Of a stretch of 64,000 bases of DNA, positions 1 through 7,816 are shown one piece after another. The notes under the pieces were generated by a model that saw nothing but the letters and a program-made list of their open reading frames with translations, searched no databases and was not told the DNA's origin. The DNA is taken from contig CAWAOX010000018.1 in assembly GCA_963783835.1 (NCBI GenBank), positions 124,001 through 188,000 on the forward strand, read 5' to 3'. Every line of letters starts with the position of its first letter. Position 1 is the stretch's first letter. A program made the translations under genes and the position numbers. Origin of the DNA: CAIQPS01 sp963783835. Lineage in GTDB: Bacteria; Actinomycetota; Thermoleophilia; RBG-16-64-13.

Positions 1-99
1 GCAGATGCGGATCTCGGTGCGGGCGTCGTCGGCCAGGTACGCGCCGGAACCGCTGTCGATCGCCGCCTGCAGCGCCGCTCTGATCGCGGGCGCGCTCAT
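1..99 (-). CDS. NuoF/HymB-like subunit, 5' end only
   Basis: Only the first 33 codons are inside the window. The ATG at 99-97 overlaps the stop of the ferredoxin-NuoE fusion gene (ATGA overlap), so the two are translationally coupled. The visible N-terminus ends in a strand-like segment (TEIRIC) of the kind that opens the thioredoxin-like N-terminal domain of NADH-binding NuoF/HymB-type subunits. The assignment rests mainly on context, since a NuoE-like gene is normally followed by NuoF. If right, the protein would bind FMN and NAD(H) and pass electrons to the NuoE partner. The beta (TPP-binding) subunit of the upstream oxidoreductase is a less likely alternative, because that family does not begin this way. 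Confidence 0.45.
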   Translation of the reverse strand, partial: MSAPAIRAALQAAIDSGSGAYLADDARTEIRIC

Positions 100-932
100 A
101 CGGCCGCCTCCTGTTTGCGCAGCTTGCGCACCAGCCGCCGGGCCTCGTTGGGCCCCATGCGGCCGAACGTCTCGTCATCGCCGAGGCGGACGACCGGAGC
201 CAGCGCGCAGGCGCCGACGCAGTTGACCGTCTGCAGAGTGAAGAGACCGTCGGGAGTAGTGTCGCCGACGGGGATCTGGAGTTCCTGACTGAACGCCTCC
301 AGGACGAGCGGCGCGCCTGCCACGTGGCAGGCCGTACCCATGCAGACGTCGATCACATACTTGCCCACGGGCCTGAGCCGGAACTGGCTGTAGAAGCTGG
401 CGACGCCGTAGACCCGGGAGAAAGCGAGGTGCATTTCCTCTGCAATAGCCTCCAGGGCAAGCCGGGGCAGGTAGCCGTAGGCCTCCTGGGTGGCATGCAT
501 CGCCTCGATAAGGCCGGACCCCGAGCGTATGCCGGCGATGACCGGGTCGAGCAGCTTCATGTCGATCGGGGCCTGGAAGGCCGCGGGCTGCTCGCCCATG
601 ACGCAGGCGGAGGCCGCGCCGCAGCTCTCGCCGGGGAGCGTCGTCAAAGCGGCCGCCCGTGCCGCCTCGAAATCGAAGGGCTGCTCAGGGAATTCGGGGC
701 AATACTCGAGTTCGATCGCGTCGACCGGGCAGATGCGCTCGCAGAGGGTGCAGGAGTAGCACGTGTACTCACCGTTCGGTCCTTCGGCCAAACTGAGGAG
801 GCCGCTACCTTTGGGCTTGCCGACCAACTGCCTCCGTTCGAAGTCGATGCCCTTGAGTACCTCGTAGAGCGACGAGCCCTTCGGTTCGGCGCCTTGCGGC
901 CGCTTGCTGCTTCCATTTCCGTTGTTTGCCAT
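96..932 (-). CDS. Ferredoxin-NuoE fusion (NADH-linked electron-transfer subunit)
   Basis: 278 aa. Residues 58-68 hold one 4Fe-4S motif (CYSCTLCERICP; Cys 58, 61, 64, 68). The C-terminal half is a NuoE/HymA-type thioredoxin-fold domain with the 2Fe-2S ligands in the pairs CMGTAC and CVGAC. NuoE homologues usually have about 160 aa, so the roughly 100-residue N-terminal ferredoxin-like part is an extension. In NADH dehydrogenases, formate dehydrogenases and bifurcating hydrogenases this subunit relays electrons between the flavin subunit and other Fe-S carriers. It lies 10 nt after the oxidoreductase alpha gene and overlaps the next gene by 4 nt, so it should be co-transcribed. That suggests a complex linking 2-oxoacid oxidation to NAD(H). 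Confidence 0.82.
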   Translation of the reverse strand: MANNGNGSSKRPQGAEPKGSSLYEVLKGIDFERRQLVGKPKGSGLLSLAEGPNGEYTCYSCTLCERICPVDAIELEYCPEFPEQPFDFEAARAAALTTLPGESCGAASACVMGEQPAAFQAPIDMKLLDPVIAGIRSGSGLIEAMHATQEAYGYLPRLALEAIAEEMHLAFSRVYGVASFYSQFRLRPVGKYVIDVCMGTACHVAGAPLVLEAFSQELQIPVGDTTPDGLFTLQTVNCVGACALAPVVRLGDDETFGRMGPNEARRLVRKLRKQEAAV

Positions 933-942
933 TCCGGCTGCC

Positions 943-2145
943 TCAATCCTCGCGCAGGTTCAGATAGCGGCGGGCCGTCGAAGCCCGCTTGCCGCTATCC
1001 GCCGCGTCTTCAAGCGCGGCGAACGCCTGTTCGATGTTGTCGGGGTAGATGTCACGCCCGCCGAGCCCGTAGATGAAGGGCAGCACTTGCGGCCGCGGGT
1101 CGTTGTCGTAGAGGGCCGACCGGATCTCGAGGAATATCGGGCCTCCCTGGGCGCCGAAGGAGTCGGCCCGGTCCATCACGCCCACGACCTTGACGTGCTC
1201 GAGCGCCTTGGCGTAGGCGACGTGGGGGAAGGGGCGGAGCACCCGGACCCTCACCATGCCGGCCTTGACGCCCCTGGCCCGCAGCTTGTCGACCACCATC
1301 CGGGTGGTACCCGCGGTGGAGCCGACCACGACGATGGCTATCTCGGCGTCGTCGAGGCGGTAGGGATCGAGGAGGCCGTAGTGGCGGCCGGTCAGCTCCG
1401 CGTACTCGCCGGCCACGTCCTCGATCACGTCGAAGGCTCGATCCATGGCCCGGTTCTGCGCGACTTTGTGCTCGAAGTACCAGCCGTGCAGGCCGTCGAA
1501 GGGGCCCACGGTGACCGGATGCTCGACGTCGAGCATCGGGTTGACGGCCCGGTAGGGACCGATGAAATCGCGGACCTTCTCATCTTCGAGGATCACCAGA
1601 GGACCGATGGCCCCGCTGATGACATAGCCGTCGTACATGTGCATGGTGGGAGTGCGCACGTCCATGTGCTCCGCGATCCGGACCGACTGCAGGCAGTTGT
1701 CGTAGGCCTGCTGGTGGTCCTCGCCGTAGAGCTGGATCCAGCCTGTATCGCGCCCACCCATGGTGTCGCTGTGGTCGCAGTGGATGTTGATGGGGCCGGA
1801 GAGGGCACGGTTGACCGTGGTCATGACGATGGGGAGGCGGTAGCTGGCCGCCACGTACAGCAGTTCCCACATGAGCGCGAAGCCCTGGGACGAAGTGGCG
1901 GTCATGGTGCGAGCACCCGCCGCCGCCGACCCGATAGCCGCGCTCATCGCCGAGTGCTCCGATTCGACCGTGACGAACTCGGTGTCCACGGTCCCGTCCG
2001 CCACCATCTGCGCGAAGAGCTGGACCACCTCGGTCTGCGGGGTGATGGGATACGCGCAGACGACATCCGGGTTGATCTGGCGCATGGCCTCGGCCACGGC
2101 CTCGTTGCCGGTTACCGCGAGAGTAGTCACATCCTTACCGGCCAC
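943..2145 (-). CDS. porA: 2-oxoacid:ferredoxin oxidoreductase alpha subunit (PorA type)
   Basis: 400 aa. The N-terminus carries the family motif YPITPQTEVV, followed by VESEHSAMSAAIGSAAAGAR and TATSSQGFALM, both typical of the pyrimidine-binding domain of pyruvate-type alpha subunits. A transketolase C-terminal-like domain follows (IVVVGSTAGTTR, about residues 250-380). These enzymes oxidise pyruvate or a related 2-oxoacid with CoA to acyl-CoA, CO2 and reduced ferredoxin. The gene order gamma-delta-alpha matches the four-subunit Por layout, but the expected TPP-binding beta gene does not follow and a ferredoxin-NuoE fusion takes its place. Substrate (pyruvate versus other 2-oxoacids) cannot be settled from sequence by eye. 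Confidence 0.88.
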   Translation of the reverse strand: MAGKDVTTLAVTGNEAVAEAMRQINPDVVCAYPITPQTEVVQLFAQMVADGTVDTEFVTVESEHSAMSAAIGSAAAGARTMTATSSQGFALMWELLYVAASYRLPIVMTTVNRALSGPINIHCDHSDTMGGRDTGWIQLYGEDHQQAYDNCLQSVRIAEHMDVRTPTMHMYDGYVISGAIGPLVILEDEKVRDFIGPYRAVNPMLDVEHPVTVGPFDGLHGWYFEHKVAQNRAMDRAFDVIEDVAGEYAELTGRHYGLLDPYRLDDAEIAIVVVGSTAGTTRMVVDKLRARGVKAGMVRVRVLRPFPHVAYAKALEHVKVVGVMDRADSFGAQGGPIFLEIRSALYDNDPRPQVLPFIYGLGGRDIYPDNIEQAFAALEDAADSGKRASTARRYLNLRED

Positions 2146-2149
2146 GCAG

Positions 2150-2473
2150 CTACTCCTTGTCCTCGGTCTGCATACTGATGGCGTGCTCGGGGCATTCCTT
2201 GGCGCAGATGCCGCAGCCCTTGCAGTGCTTCAGATCGATGCCCGCTGCCTTGCCGTTCTCGATAATGATCGAGGCGTCGGGGCAGTAGAAGTAACAGAGC
2301 ATGCAACCAGTGCAGGCCGCCTGGTCGATGACGGGCGTCAGCGACCGCCATCCGCCGGTCTCGAACTCCTCGGAATTCCCGGCACAGGGGATGGTCGCTC
2401 CAAGCTGATGCTTGTCGGGGCCCCAGGTATCGACGTCGTCCACGTCCCACCGGGGTCTGTCAGTGGAGCTCAT
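2150..2473 (-). CDS. porD: 2-oxoacid:ferredoxin oxidoreductase delta subunit (2x4Fe-4S ferredoxin)
   Basis: 107 aa. Two complete 4Fe-4S motifs are visible in the second half (CTGCMLCYFYCP and CKGCGICAKECP), preceded by a non-cluster N-terminal segment of about 50 residues typical of PorD. It moves electrons from the TPP-containing catalytic core to soluble ferredoxin or, here, possibly to the NuoE-type subunit. The ATG overlaps the stop of the gamma gene (ATGA) and the gene ends 4 nt before porA, so it sits inside one operon. Confidence 0.9.
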   Translation of the reverse strand: MSSTDRPRWDVDDVDTWGPDKHQLGATIPCAGNSEEFETGGWRSLTPVIDQAACTGCMLCYFYCPDASIIIENGKAAGIDLKHCKGCGICAKECPEHAISMQTEDKE

Positions 2474-3090
2474 TCGCCCTGGACCTCCTCGTAGCTGCGA
2501 GTGATGGCCGAGATGTTGCCCTCCACCACCTTCGGCGGGAACTTCTTGCCGAAGTCATACCGGAGGAATTCCACCACTTTCTCTATCGGGAAGAGACCGG
2601 TGATCCGGGTGAGAGCTCCGACCATGGGCGTGTTCGGAATGGGGCGCTTGATCGTCTCCATAGCGATGCGGGTGGCCGCTATGGTGAAGAGGCGGCCGCC
2701 TTTGAGGCCGTACTGCTCCCGCAACTCGGCCGGCGTCATCTCCGTGTTCACCAGGACTATCGCGTCGTCGGGAGCGCCCTTGGTGACGTTCGTCGCGCCC
2801 AGGAGGGACGCGTCGAGCACGACCACGATCCGCGGGTGCTCGATTCCACAGTAGAGCTGGATGGGTTCGTCGCTCACGCGCGTGAAGGCCACGATAGGCG
2901 CCCCGGATCTCTCCGGTCCATACTCGGGGAAGGCCTGGAAGTACTTGCCCTGACCAAGCGCCAGCTCCGCCACCATCTTGGCAGCGGTGACGGCTCCCTG
3001 ACCGCCGCGGGCGTGCCACCGGATCTCGGTGAGGTTCTGTCCGGCATCGGGCGTGGGCCGCATCTTGTCCCGATCAACGACGACCGTCAT
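2470..3090 (-). CDS. porG: 2-oxoacid:ferredoxin oxidoreductase gamma subunit
   Basis: 206 aa from the ATG at 3090. The motif EIRWHARGGQGAVTAAKMVAE is the signature of the gamma subunit; FPEYGPERSGAP and PNTPMVGALTRITG are further family blocks. The open frame extends to 3249, but the start at 3090 is preferred: GGAG lies 9 nt upstream, and the extra upstream residues are low-complexity and unlike the family. First gene of the por operon; a TATAAT box lies about 135 nt upstream. Confidence 0.9.
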   Translation of the reverse strand: MTVVVDRDKMRPTPDAGQNLTEIRWHARGGQGAVTAAKMVAELALGQGKYFQAFPEYGPERSGAPIVAFTRVSDEPIQLYCGIEHPRIVVVLDASLLGATNVTKGAPDDAIVLVNTEMTPAELREQYGLKGGRLFTIAATRIAMETIKRPIPNTPMVGALTRITGLFPIEKVVEFLRYDFGKKFPPKVVEGNISAITRSYEEVQGE

Positions 3091-3225
3091 AGGACAAGTC
3101 TCCGGCTGTGAGGGCGTTCTTGAGCCATGGCAAACACCGATGCTCCTTCTCTGGGTTGTCCGGCAATGAACCCCCCCACCGCCGGCAATGCTCGGGTCCC
3201 CAAGACCCCGCAAAATCGGTACCGG

Positions 3226-3231
3226 ATTATA
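3226..3231 (-). promoter_or_regulatory. Probable -10 box of the por operon
   Basis: A perfect TATAAT on the minus strand between the divergent por and thiamine operons. No convincing -35 is seen at 17 nt. Transcription from here would give an untranslated leader of about 130 nt before porG. Confidence 0.4.
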
Positions 3232-3295
3232 CACCTGCCGATGTTTCAATGCCGACTGCGATGGCGCTTTCTGGGACGTGCCGGAAAAGGGCCGG

Positions 3296-3304
3296 TGCTA
3301 TAAT
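3296..3304 (+). promoter_or_regulatory. Extended -10 promoter of the thiamine operon
   Basis: TGC followed by TATAAT, a perfect extended -10 element, about 25 nt before the TPP riboswitch. The -35 region is poor, as is common with extended -10 promoters. Confidence 0.6.
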
Positions 3305-3328
3305 CGGCCGGACTTAGACATACCTTGC

Positions 3329-3411
3329 TAGGGGAGCGCGCAGCTGAGAGTGTGGCCCGGCCACAGACCCTACGAACCTGATCTGGGTAATGCCAGCGAA
3401 GGGAAGTTACG
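3329..3411 (+). promoter_or_regulatory. TPP riboswitch (THI element)
   Basis: The conserved core is unmistakable: GGGGAGC, GCTGAGA, then GAACCTGATCTGGGTAATGC and CAGCGAAGGGAAG, in the canonical order. It precedes thiamine pyrophosphokinase and HMP/thiamine transport genes, the usual TPP targets. Downstream, CTCCC at 3470-3474 can pair with GGGAG at 3483-3487, which is the Shine-Dalgarno sequence of the first gene. A GCCGC/GCGGC hairpin lies between. No U-run follows, so control is more likely translational (SD sequestration) than by termination. Confidence 0.93.
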
Positions 3412-3496
3412 GTGATCCGCCCGACCTTGCGCCGCCTTGCGGCGGCTCCATCACTCGAGAAGCCGCGCCCTCCCGCCTGAAAGGGAGTGCGTTCTG

Positions 3497-4135
3497 TTGC
3501 ATGCGGTCGTTGTAGCCGGTTCGCTGCCGGCCGGCGAACTCGATAGGGCCACGGCCGAGACCGCGGACCTGCTGGTGGCCGTTGACGGCGGCGCCGACGC
3601 GCTGGCGCGGATCGGCCTCGTGCCCTCGTTGCTGGTGGGCGACCTCGATTCCATCTCTTCCGCGGCCCTTCGGGATCTCGAATCCCGGGGCGTGGAAGTG
3701 CTGACGCTGCCGACGGCCAAGGATGAGACCGACACAGAGGCGGCCCTCCGTATCGCGGTCGAGCGGGGCGCCACCGATATCACCGTTTTCAATGCGCTCG
3801 GAGGCCCCCGCCTGGACCATCTTGTGGGCAACCTGCTGGTGCTCGCCGCGCCCTGGCTCGCGCAGGTCCGCGTCACGCTGGTGGATGGTCTTCACGAGGC
3901 GTTCCTGGCGAAGGGAGACGGCATGGTCGCCGGTCGGCCGGGCGATATCGTCTCCCTTCTCCCTCTGACGGCGATCGTGGAGAACGTGCGCACGGAAGGT
4001 CTGCTCTACCCGTTGCGCGGCGAGCGCTTGTTGCAGGGGCAGACGCGAGGGGTGAGCAACGAGATGACGGGCGGCCAGGCTCGAGTGACACATGGGCTGG
4101 GAGCCCTGCTCCTGATCCACTACCGCGGGAGGTGA
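3497..4135 (+). CDS. thiN: Thiamine pyrophosphokinase
   Basis: 212 aa from a TTG at 3497. Transfers pyrophosphate from ATP to thiamine to make the cofactor TPP. Family motifs are visible: VDGGADAL, LLVGDLDSIS, the acidic LPTAKDETDTEAAL, and GGPRLDHLVGN. An upstream TTG at 3437 is in frame, but the SD AAGGGAG at 3481-3487 lies 9 nt before the 3497 TTG and the family begins at this point (HAVVVAGSL). It is the first gene after the TPP riboswitch, so its expression should fall when TPP is abundant. The Por enzyme encoded divergently is itself TPP-dependent. Confidence 0.92.
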   Translation: MHAVVVAGSLPAGELDRATAETADLLVAVDGGADALARIGLVPSLLVGDLDSISSAALRDLESRGVEVLTLPTAKDETDTEAALRIAVERGATDITVFNALGGPRLDHLVGNLLVLAAPWLAQVRVTLVDGLHEAFLAKGDGMVAGRPGDIVSLLPLTAIVENVRTEGLLYPLRGERLLQGQTRGVSNEMTGGQARVTHGLGALLLIHYRGR

Positions 4136-4142
4136 TCCGCCG

Positions 4143-4523
4143 ATGATCGACGAAGAAGGCGCCGGCACGCGTGCCGGCAAGGGTGCGGGCTATCAAGACG
4201 AAAGCGTGGTGGGCTGCCAGTTCTCGGTGTATCCATTGCGGCAGCCCGACATCGATACACCGGTGCAGGCAACGATCCACGCCGCCCGAGCGGAGGGAGC
4301 CGAGGTACGGGTCGGCAACCTGAGCACGCTGATGTGGGGAAGTGAAGACGAGGTGTTTGCGGCGCTGCGGGCGGCGTTCCGCGCCGCGCAGCACCGTGGC
4401 CCCGCGGTCCTCACGGCGACGCTGGCCGCCGGCATGCCGACAGACGAACTGGTCGGCGCCATCCAGGCCGACGTCGATGAGGCGCCACCGGCCGGAACGG
4501 GCGCCGGCGAGGGTCTTCGCTGA
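4143..4523 (+). CDS. YkoF-like thiamine/HMP-binding protein
   Basis: 126 aa. The segment GCQFSVYPLRQPDIDTPVQA followed by VRVGNLSTLMWGSEDEVF matches one YkoF domain, a ferredoxin-like fold known to bind thiamine in Bacillus. Bacillus YkoF has two such domains; this protein has one, so a dimer would be needed to form the equivalent particle. It lies 7 nt after thiN and shares its stop with the start of ykoE (TGATG). Role as cytosolic carrier or sensor for the imported pyrimidine is inferred. Confidence 0.78.
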   Translation: MIDEEGAGTRAGKGAGYQDESVVGCQFSVYPLRQPDIDTPVQATIHAARAEGAEVRVGNLSTLMWGSEDEVFAALRAAFRAAQHRGPAVLTATLAAGMPTDELVGAIQADVDEAPPAGTGAGEGLR

Positions 4524-5104
4524 TGTCGTTCAAGGATTGGACCACGCGCGAGATCGTGGTGGCGGCCGTGCTGGCGGTCGCCGTCGGCGTCATCTTCTGG
4601 GCTTGGGGCCTACTATGGTCGAGCGCGTTCCAGGTCGTTCCCTTCCCGTTCTCCTACGCGCTGGTAGGCGTCTGGATGATCGGCGGCCTCCTCGTCCCCT
4701 ACGTGGTCCGACGGCCCGGCGCGGCCTTGCTCGGCGAGTTGGTGGCGGCGTTCGTCAGCATGGCGATGGGCAATCAGTGGGGGATCCTCACCATGGCGAG
4801 CGGTCTCGTGCAGGGCGCGGGGGCCGAAGCGGTCTTCGCGGCATTTCGGTGGAAGCGCTTCACCGGGGTCGCCCTCTATGCCGCTGCCGCGCTGGCGGGT
4901 GCCTTCAGCATTCTGCTCGATACGTTCGTGTACAGCTACTACGCGACATATACGTGGAGCAGCATCGGCGTGGCGGCGATCCTATGCGTTGTGAGCTCGG
5001 TGGTGCTCGGCGGCGGCCTCTCGCACCTTCTGGGCTCGCTGCTGGCCAAGACCGGCGTGCTCTCCGGGCTCGGCGGCGGTTCGGGCGGGGCGAAACGAGT
5101 CTGA
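4523..5104 (+). CDS. ykoE: YkoE-type ECF transporter substrate-binding membrane subunit
   Basis: 193 aa, very hydrophobic, with about five to six predicted membrane segments (for example residues 11-31, 41-61, 112-132 and 141-165). The family block FPFSYALVGVWMIGGLLVPY and GNQWGILTMASGLVQG fit YkoE, the S component for the thiamine precursor HMP. The start overlaps the ykoF stop by one base, so translation is coupled. Together with YkoD (ATPases) and YkoC (T component) it forms a complete importer under TPP-riboswitch control. The C-terminal Gly-rich tail is not conserved in the family as far as I know. Confidence 0.85.
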   Translation: MSFKDWTTREIVVAAVLAVAVGVIFWAWGLLWSSAFQVVPFPFSYALVGVWMIGGLLVPYVVRRPGAALLGELVAAFVSMAMGNQWGILTMASGLVQGAGAEAVFAAFRWKRFTGVALYAAAALAGAFSILLDTFVYSYYATYTWSSIGVAAILCVVSSVVLGGGLSHLLGSLLAKTGVLSGLGGGSGGAKRV

Positions 5105-5202
5105 CGAACGATAGCAGTCCGGGCGGCGCGCCCGACTCGCCGCCAGGGGCGACCCACTCGGGCGGGCCCGAGAGGGGGCTCGGCCCGGAGCCGTTCGACG
5201 AG

Positions 5203-6996
5203 GTGAGCCCACCTCGGGTGCAGGCCGGCGGGCTCTCCTTTACCTACTCCACCCGCATCCGGGCGGCTCTCACAGACCTCACCTTCGAGCTGGCCGCGGG
5301 AGAGACGGTGCTGGTCCTCGGACCCAGCGGTTCGGGTAAGAGCACTCTGACTCTGTGCCTGGACGGCCTGATCCCGCATCTCGTCGACGGCGATTACTCC
5401 GGGGAGGTGGTGGTAGCCGGGCTGGTGGTCAAGGACACGCCGGTCGGCGTTCTGGCGCGGCAGACGGGGCTGGTGTTCCAGGACCCGGATTCGCAGTTCT
5501 GCACCCTCACGGTGGACGACGAGATCGCGTTCGGCTTGGAGAACCTGCAGACACCACCCGGAGAGATCGAGGCGGCGATCGGCCGGGCGCTGGACGTGGT
5601 CCGGCTACCCCATCTCCGCGGCCGGCACCTCGGCACCCTTTCCGGCGGTGAGAAACAACGGGTGGCGCTCGCAGCCGTCCTCGCCATGGGACCCCGGCTG
5701 CTGGTCCTCGACGAGCCAACGGCCAATCTCGACCCGGCGGCTACCACGGAGCTCTTCCTCATCCTGCGCCGACTCGCCCGGGACCGGCAGCACACGATCG
5801 TCATCATCGAGCACAAGCTGGATGAAGTCATCGAATGGGTCGACAGCGTCCTGGTGCTCGACGGCGACGGCCGCCTGCTCTACCGCGGTGATCCCCAGGG
5901 CGCTTTCTACGATCACGCAGAGCAGCTCCAGGGGGCAGGGGTATGGAGGCCGCAGACCGTCGAGCTCGTGGCCGGCCTGCGGCGGGCGGGCTGGCAGGTG
6001 CCGGGTCGGCCGCTGGCGGCAGGGGAGACGGTAACGGCTCTGCGCGCCACACCGGGGCTTGTCGATCGGCTTCGCGCCGGCTCCGCCGCGGGGTCCGCGT
6101 CGGTGGCTGGGCCCGGCGACGCGGGCGGCGACGCTGCACCGCTCCTTGCAGTGCGGGATCTCAGCTTCAGCTATCCCGGTGGTCACACTGCTCTTGCGGA
6201 TGTTTCCTTCTCCGTCCACCGCCAGGACTTCCTCGCGATCGTCGGCGCCAACGGCGCGGGCAAGACCACGTTGGGCTCGCTGCTGTCCGGCGTTATCGGA
6301 CCGCCGAGAGAGACCGTGTTCCTGGAGGGGACGGACGCGTCGACCCTCCCGGCCTGGGCGATAGCCGAGAAGGTGGGCCACGTGTTCCAGAACCCGGAAC
6401 ACCAGTTCGTCTCGAGCACGGTCCGAGGCGAGCTCGTTTTCAGTCTCTCCCCCCGAGGCCGCGGCGGTCCCCGGCATCTGACTGCCGAGCAGGAGCGGTC
6501 GGTGGACGATTGGCTGGAACGCCTGGACCTGCTGCGGCTGGCTGAGGCGAACCCGTTCACGCTCAGCCAGGGACAGAAGCGCCGGCTGAGCGTGGCGGCC
6601 ATGCTCATCCGGGGCTGCCCGGCGCTCGTCCTTGACGAGCCCACCCTGGGGCAGGACTCCGTCCAATCCGCCCGCTTGATGGAGATGATGCGCGAGTTCC
6701 AGGCAGGCGGCGGGACGGTCGCGATGATCACACACGATATGCGGATAGTCGCCGAATACGCGAGCTCCCTCCTGGTGCTCGCCGACGGCCGGCCGGTCTA
6801 CTCCGGCGATCCGGCCGGCCTCTTCGCTCAGCCGGATCTGGTCGCAGCGGCCAGGCTGGCCATGCCGGCGGTCGCGCAGGTCGGGCTGCGACTGAAGGAG
6901 GGCGAGGAGATCCGCGGCGCGCTTCTGACTGCGCGCGGTTTCCTCGAGGCGGCCGGGCGAGCAGATGCGTCGGGAACGGACGGGGCGGGAAGCTGA
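5203..6996 (+). CDS. ykoD: Tandem ABC ATPase of the ECF-type thiamine/HMP importer (YkoD)
   Basis: 597 aa from GTG 5203. Two complete ATPase domains sit in one chain. The first has Walker A GPSGSGKST, signature LSGGEKQR and Walker B VLDEPTANLDP; the second has GANGAGKTT, LSQGQKRR and VLDEPTLGQD. It powers import with YkoE and YkoC. The open frame runs back to 4342 through ykoF and ykoE, but that part is a shadow. GTG 5203 is the first usual start after ykoE and begins just before the first ATPase domain. A CTG at 5101 overlapping the ykoE stop is possible but has no good SD. Confidence 0.88.
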   Translation: MSPPRVQAGGLSFTYSTRIRAALTDLTFELAAGETVLVLGPSGSGKSTLTLCLDGLIPHLVDGDYSGEVVVAGLVVKDTPVGVLARQTGLVFQDPDSQFCTLTVDDEIAFGLENLQTPPGEIEAAIGRALDVVRLPHLRGRHLGTLSGGEKQRVALAAVLAMGPRLLVLDEPTANLDPAATTELFLILRRLARDRQHTIVIIEHKLDEVIEWVDSVLVLDGDGRLLYRGDPQGAFYDHAEQLQGAGVWRPQTVELVAGLRRAGWQVPGRPLAAGETVTALRATPGLVDRLRAGSAAGSASVAGPGDAGGDAAPLLAVRDLSFSYPGGHTALADVSFSVHRQDFLAIVGANGAGKTTLGSLLSGVIGPPRETVFLEGTDASTLPAWAIAEKVGHVFQNPEHQFVSSTVRGELVFSLSPRGRGGPRHLTAEQERSVDDWLERLDLLRLAEANPFTLSQGQKRRLSVAAMLIRGCPALVLDEPTLGQDSVQSARLMEMMREFQAGGGTVAMITHDMRIVAEYASSLLVLADGRPVYSGDPAGLFAQPDLVAAARLAMPAVAQVGLRLKEGEEIRGALLTARGFLEAAGRADASGTDGAGS

Positions 6997-6997
6997 G

Positions 6998-7774
6998 ATG
7001 CCCTACCTGCAGCGCCGCAACCCGACTATCAAGCTGGGCGCCGTCGTCGCTGCCGCCCTGCCGCTAACCTTCGTGTTCGACCCCGTCACGCCCCTGATCC
7101 TGTTCCTGGTGACGCTGGCCGTTGGCCGCCTTCTCGGTGGTCTGCCGCTCAAGGCGCAGTTGCGGCCGCTCGCCGTGTTCGTCCTGGCTGGGATCGCGAT
7201 CCTTCTGGCCAACATCTTCTTCAACAAAGAGAACGCTACCTCGGAGGTGATGTTCTCGATCGGCCCGGTGGAGGTCACGCGGGCCGCTCTGTGGGCGACG
7301 AGCAGTCTCTGGCTACGCCTGCTGTGCTTCGCGCTGTTGTCTCTGGTCTTCGTGCGTACCACCGAGCCGCAGCACCTGCTTCTGAGCCTCGTGCATCAAC
7401 TGCACCTGAGCGACCGGGTGGCCTATGGGGTGATGGTCGGGTACCGCATGCTCCCGGTGTTCCAGGCCGACTATGCCACCATTCGAGCGGCTCAGAGGCT
7501 GCGGGGGGTGCGGGAGGGAAGCGGCTTTCTCCATCCGTTCTCGCGGATCCGGCGTTATGCCCTGCCCCTGTTGACCGGAGCGGTCCGTCGCGCGGGCCGG
7601 ATCGCGATCGCCATGGATGCGCGCGCGTTCGGCGCTCTGCCACGGCGCACGTACCGAGAGAGGATGGTGGTCGCCTCGGCCGACTGGTTGTTCCTGGCCC
7701 TGGCCGTCGTGCTGGTGGCCCTTATCGTGACCGGGACGTGGTGGTCGGGCATGGGGCGCTTCACGGTGAGCTGA
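6998..7774 (+). CDS. ykoC: ECF-type transporter transmembrane component (YkoC/EcfT)
   Basis: 258 aa from ATG 6998, two bases after the ykoD stop. There are five to six hydrophobic segments, and the EcfT-type coupling helices are visible as AAQRLRGVREG and AMDARAFGALPRRT (the A-R-A/G motifs that contact the ATPases). An in-frame ATG at 6965 would overlap ykoD by 32 nt and adds charged residues not typical of the family. Last gene of the TPP-controlled operon; the next gene is convergent. Confidence 0.87.
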   Translation: MPYLQRRNPTIKLGAVVAAALPLTFVFDPVTPLILFLVTLAVGRLLGGLPLKAQLRPLAVFVLAGIAILLANIFFNKENATSEVMFSIGPVEVTRAALWATSSLWLRLLCFALLSLVFVRTTEPQHLLLSLVHQLHLSDRVAYGVMVGYRMLPVFQADYATIRAAQRLRGVREGSGFLHPFSRIRRYALPLLTGAVRRAGRIAIAMDARAFGALPRRTYRERMVVASADWLFLALAVVLVALIVTGTWWSGMGRFTVS

Positions 7775-7816
7775 GCGGGGTGGACGGGTTGAGCCCGGCC
7801 GTGCAGGCTCGAGCGA

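Noticed and set aside
3091..3249. Longer PorG start at 3249
   Set aside because: No SD, low-complexity residues, and it would lie upstream of the inferred -10 box.
4342..5202. N-terminal 287-residue extension of YkoD
   Set aside because: It lies out of frame inside ykoF and ykoE, is Arg-rich and has no family match.
5101..5203. CTG 5101 as the ykoD start (overlapping the ykoE stop)
   Set aside because: No convincing SD, and it would add 34 Gly/Pro-rich residues before the ATPase domain; kept only as an alternative.
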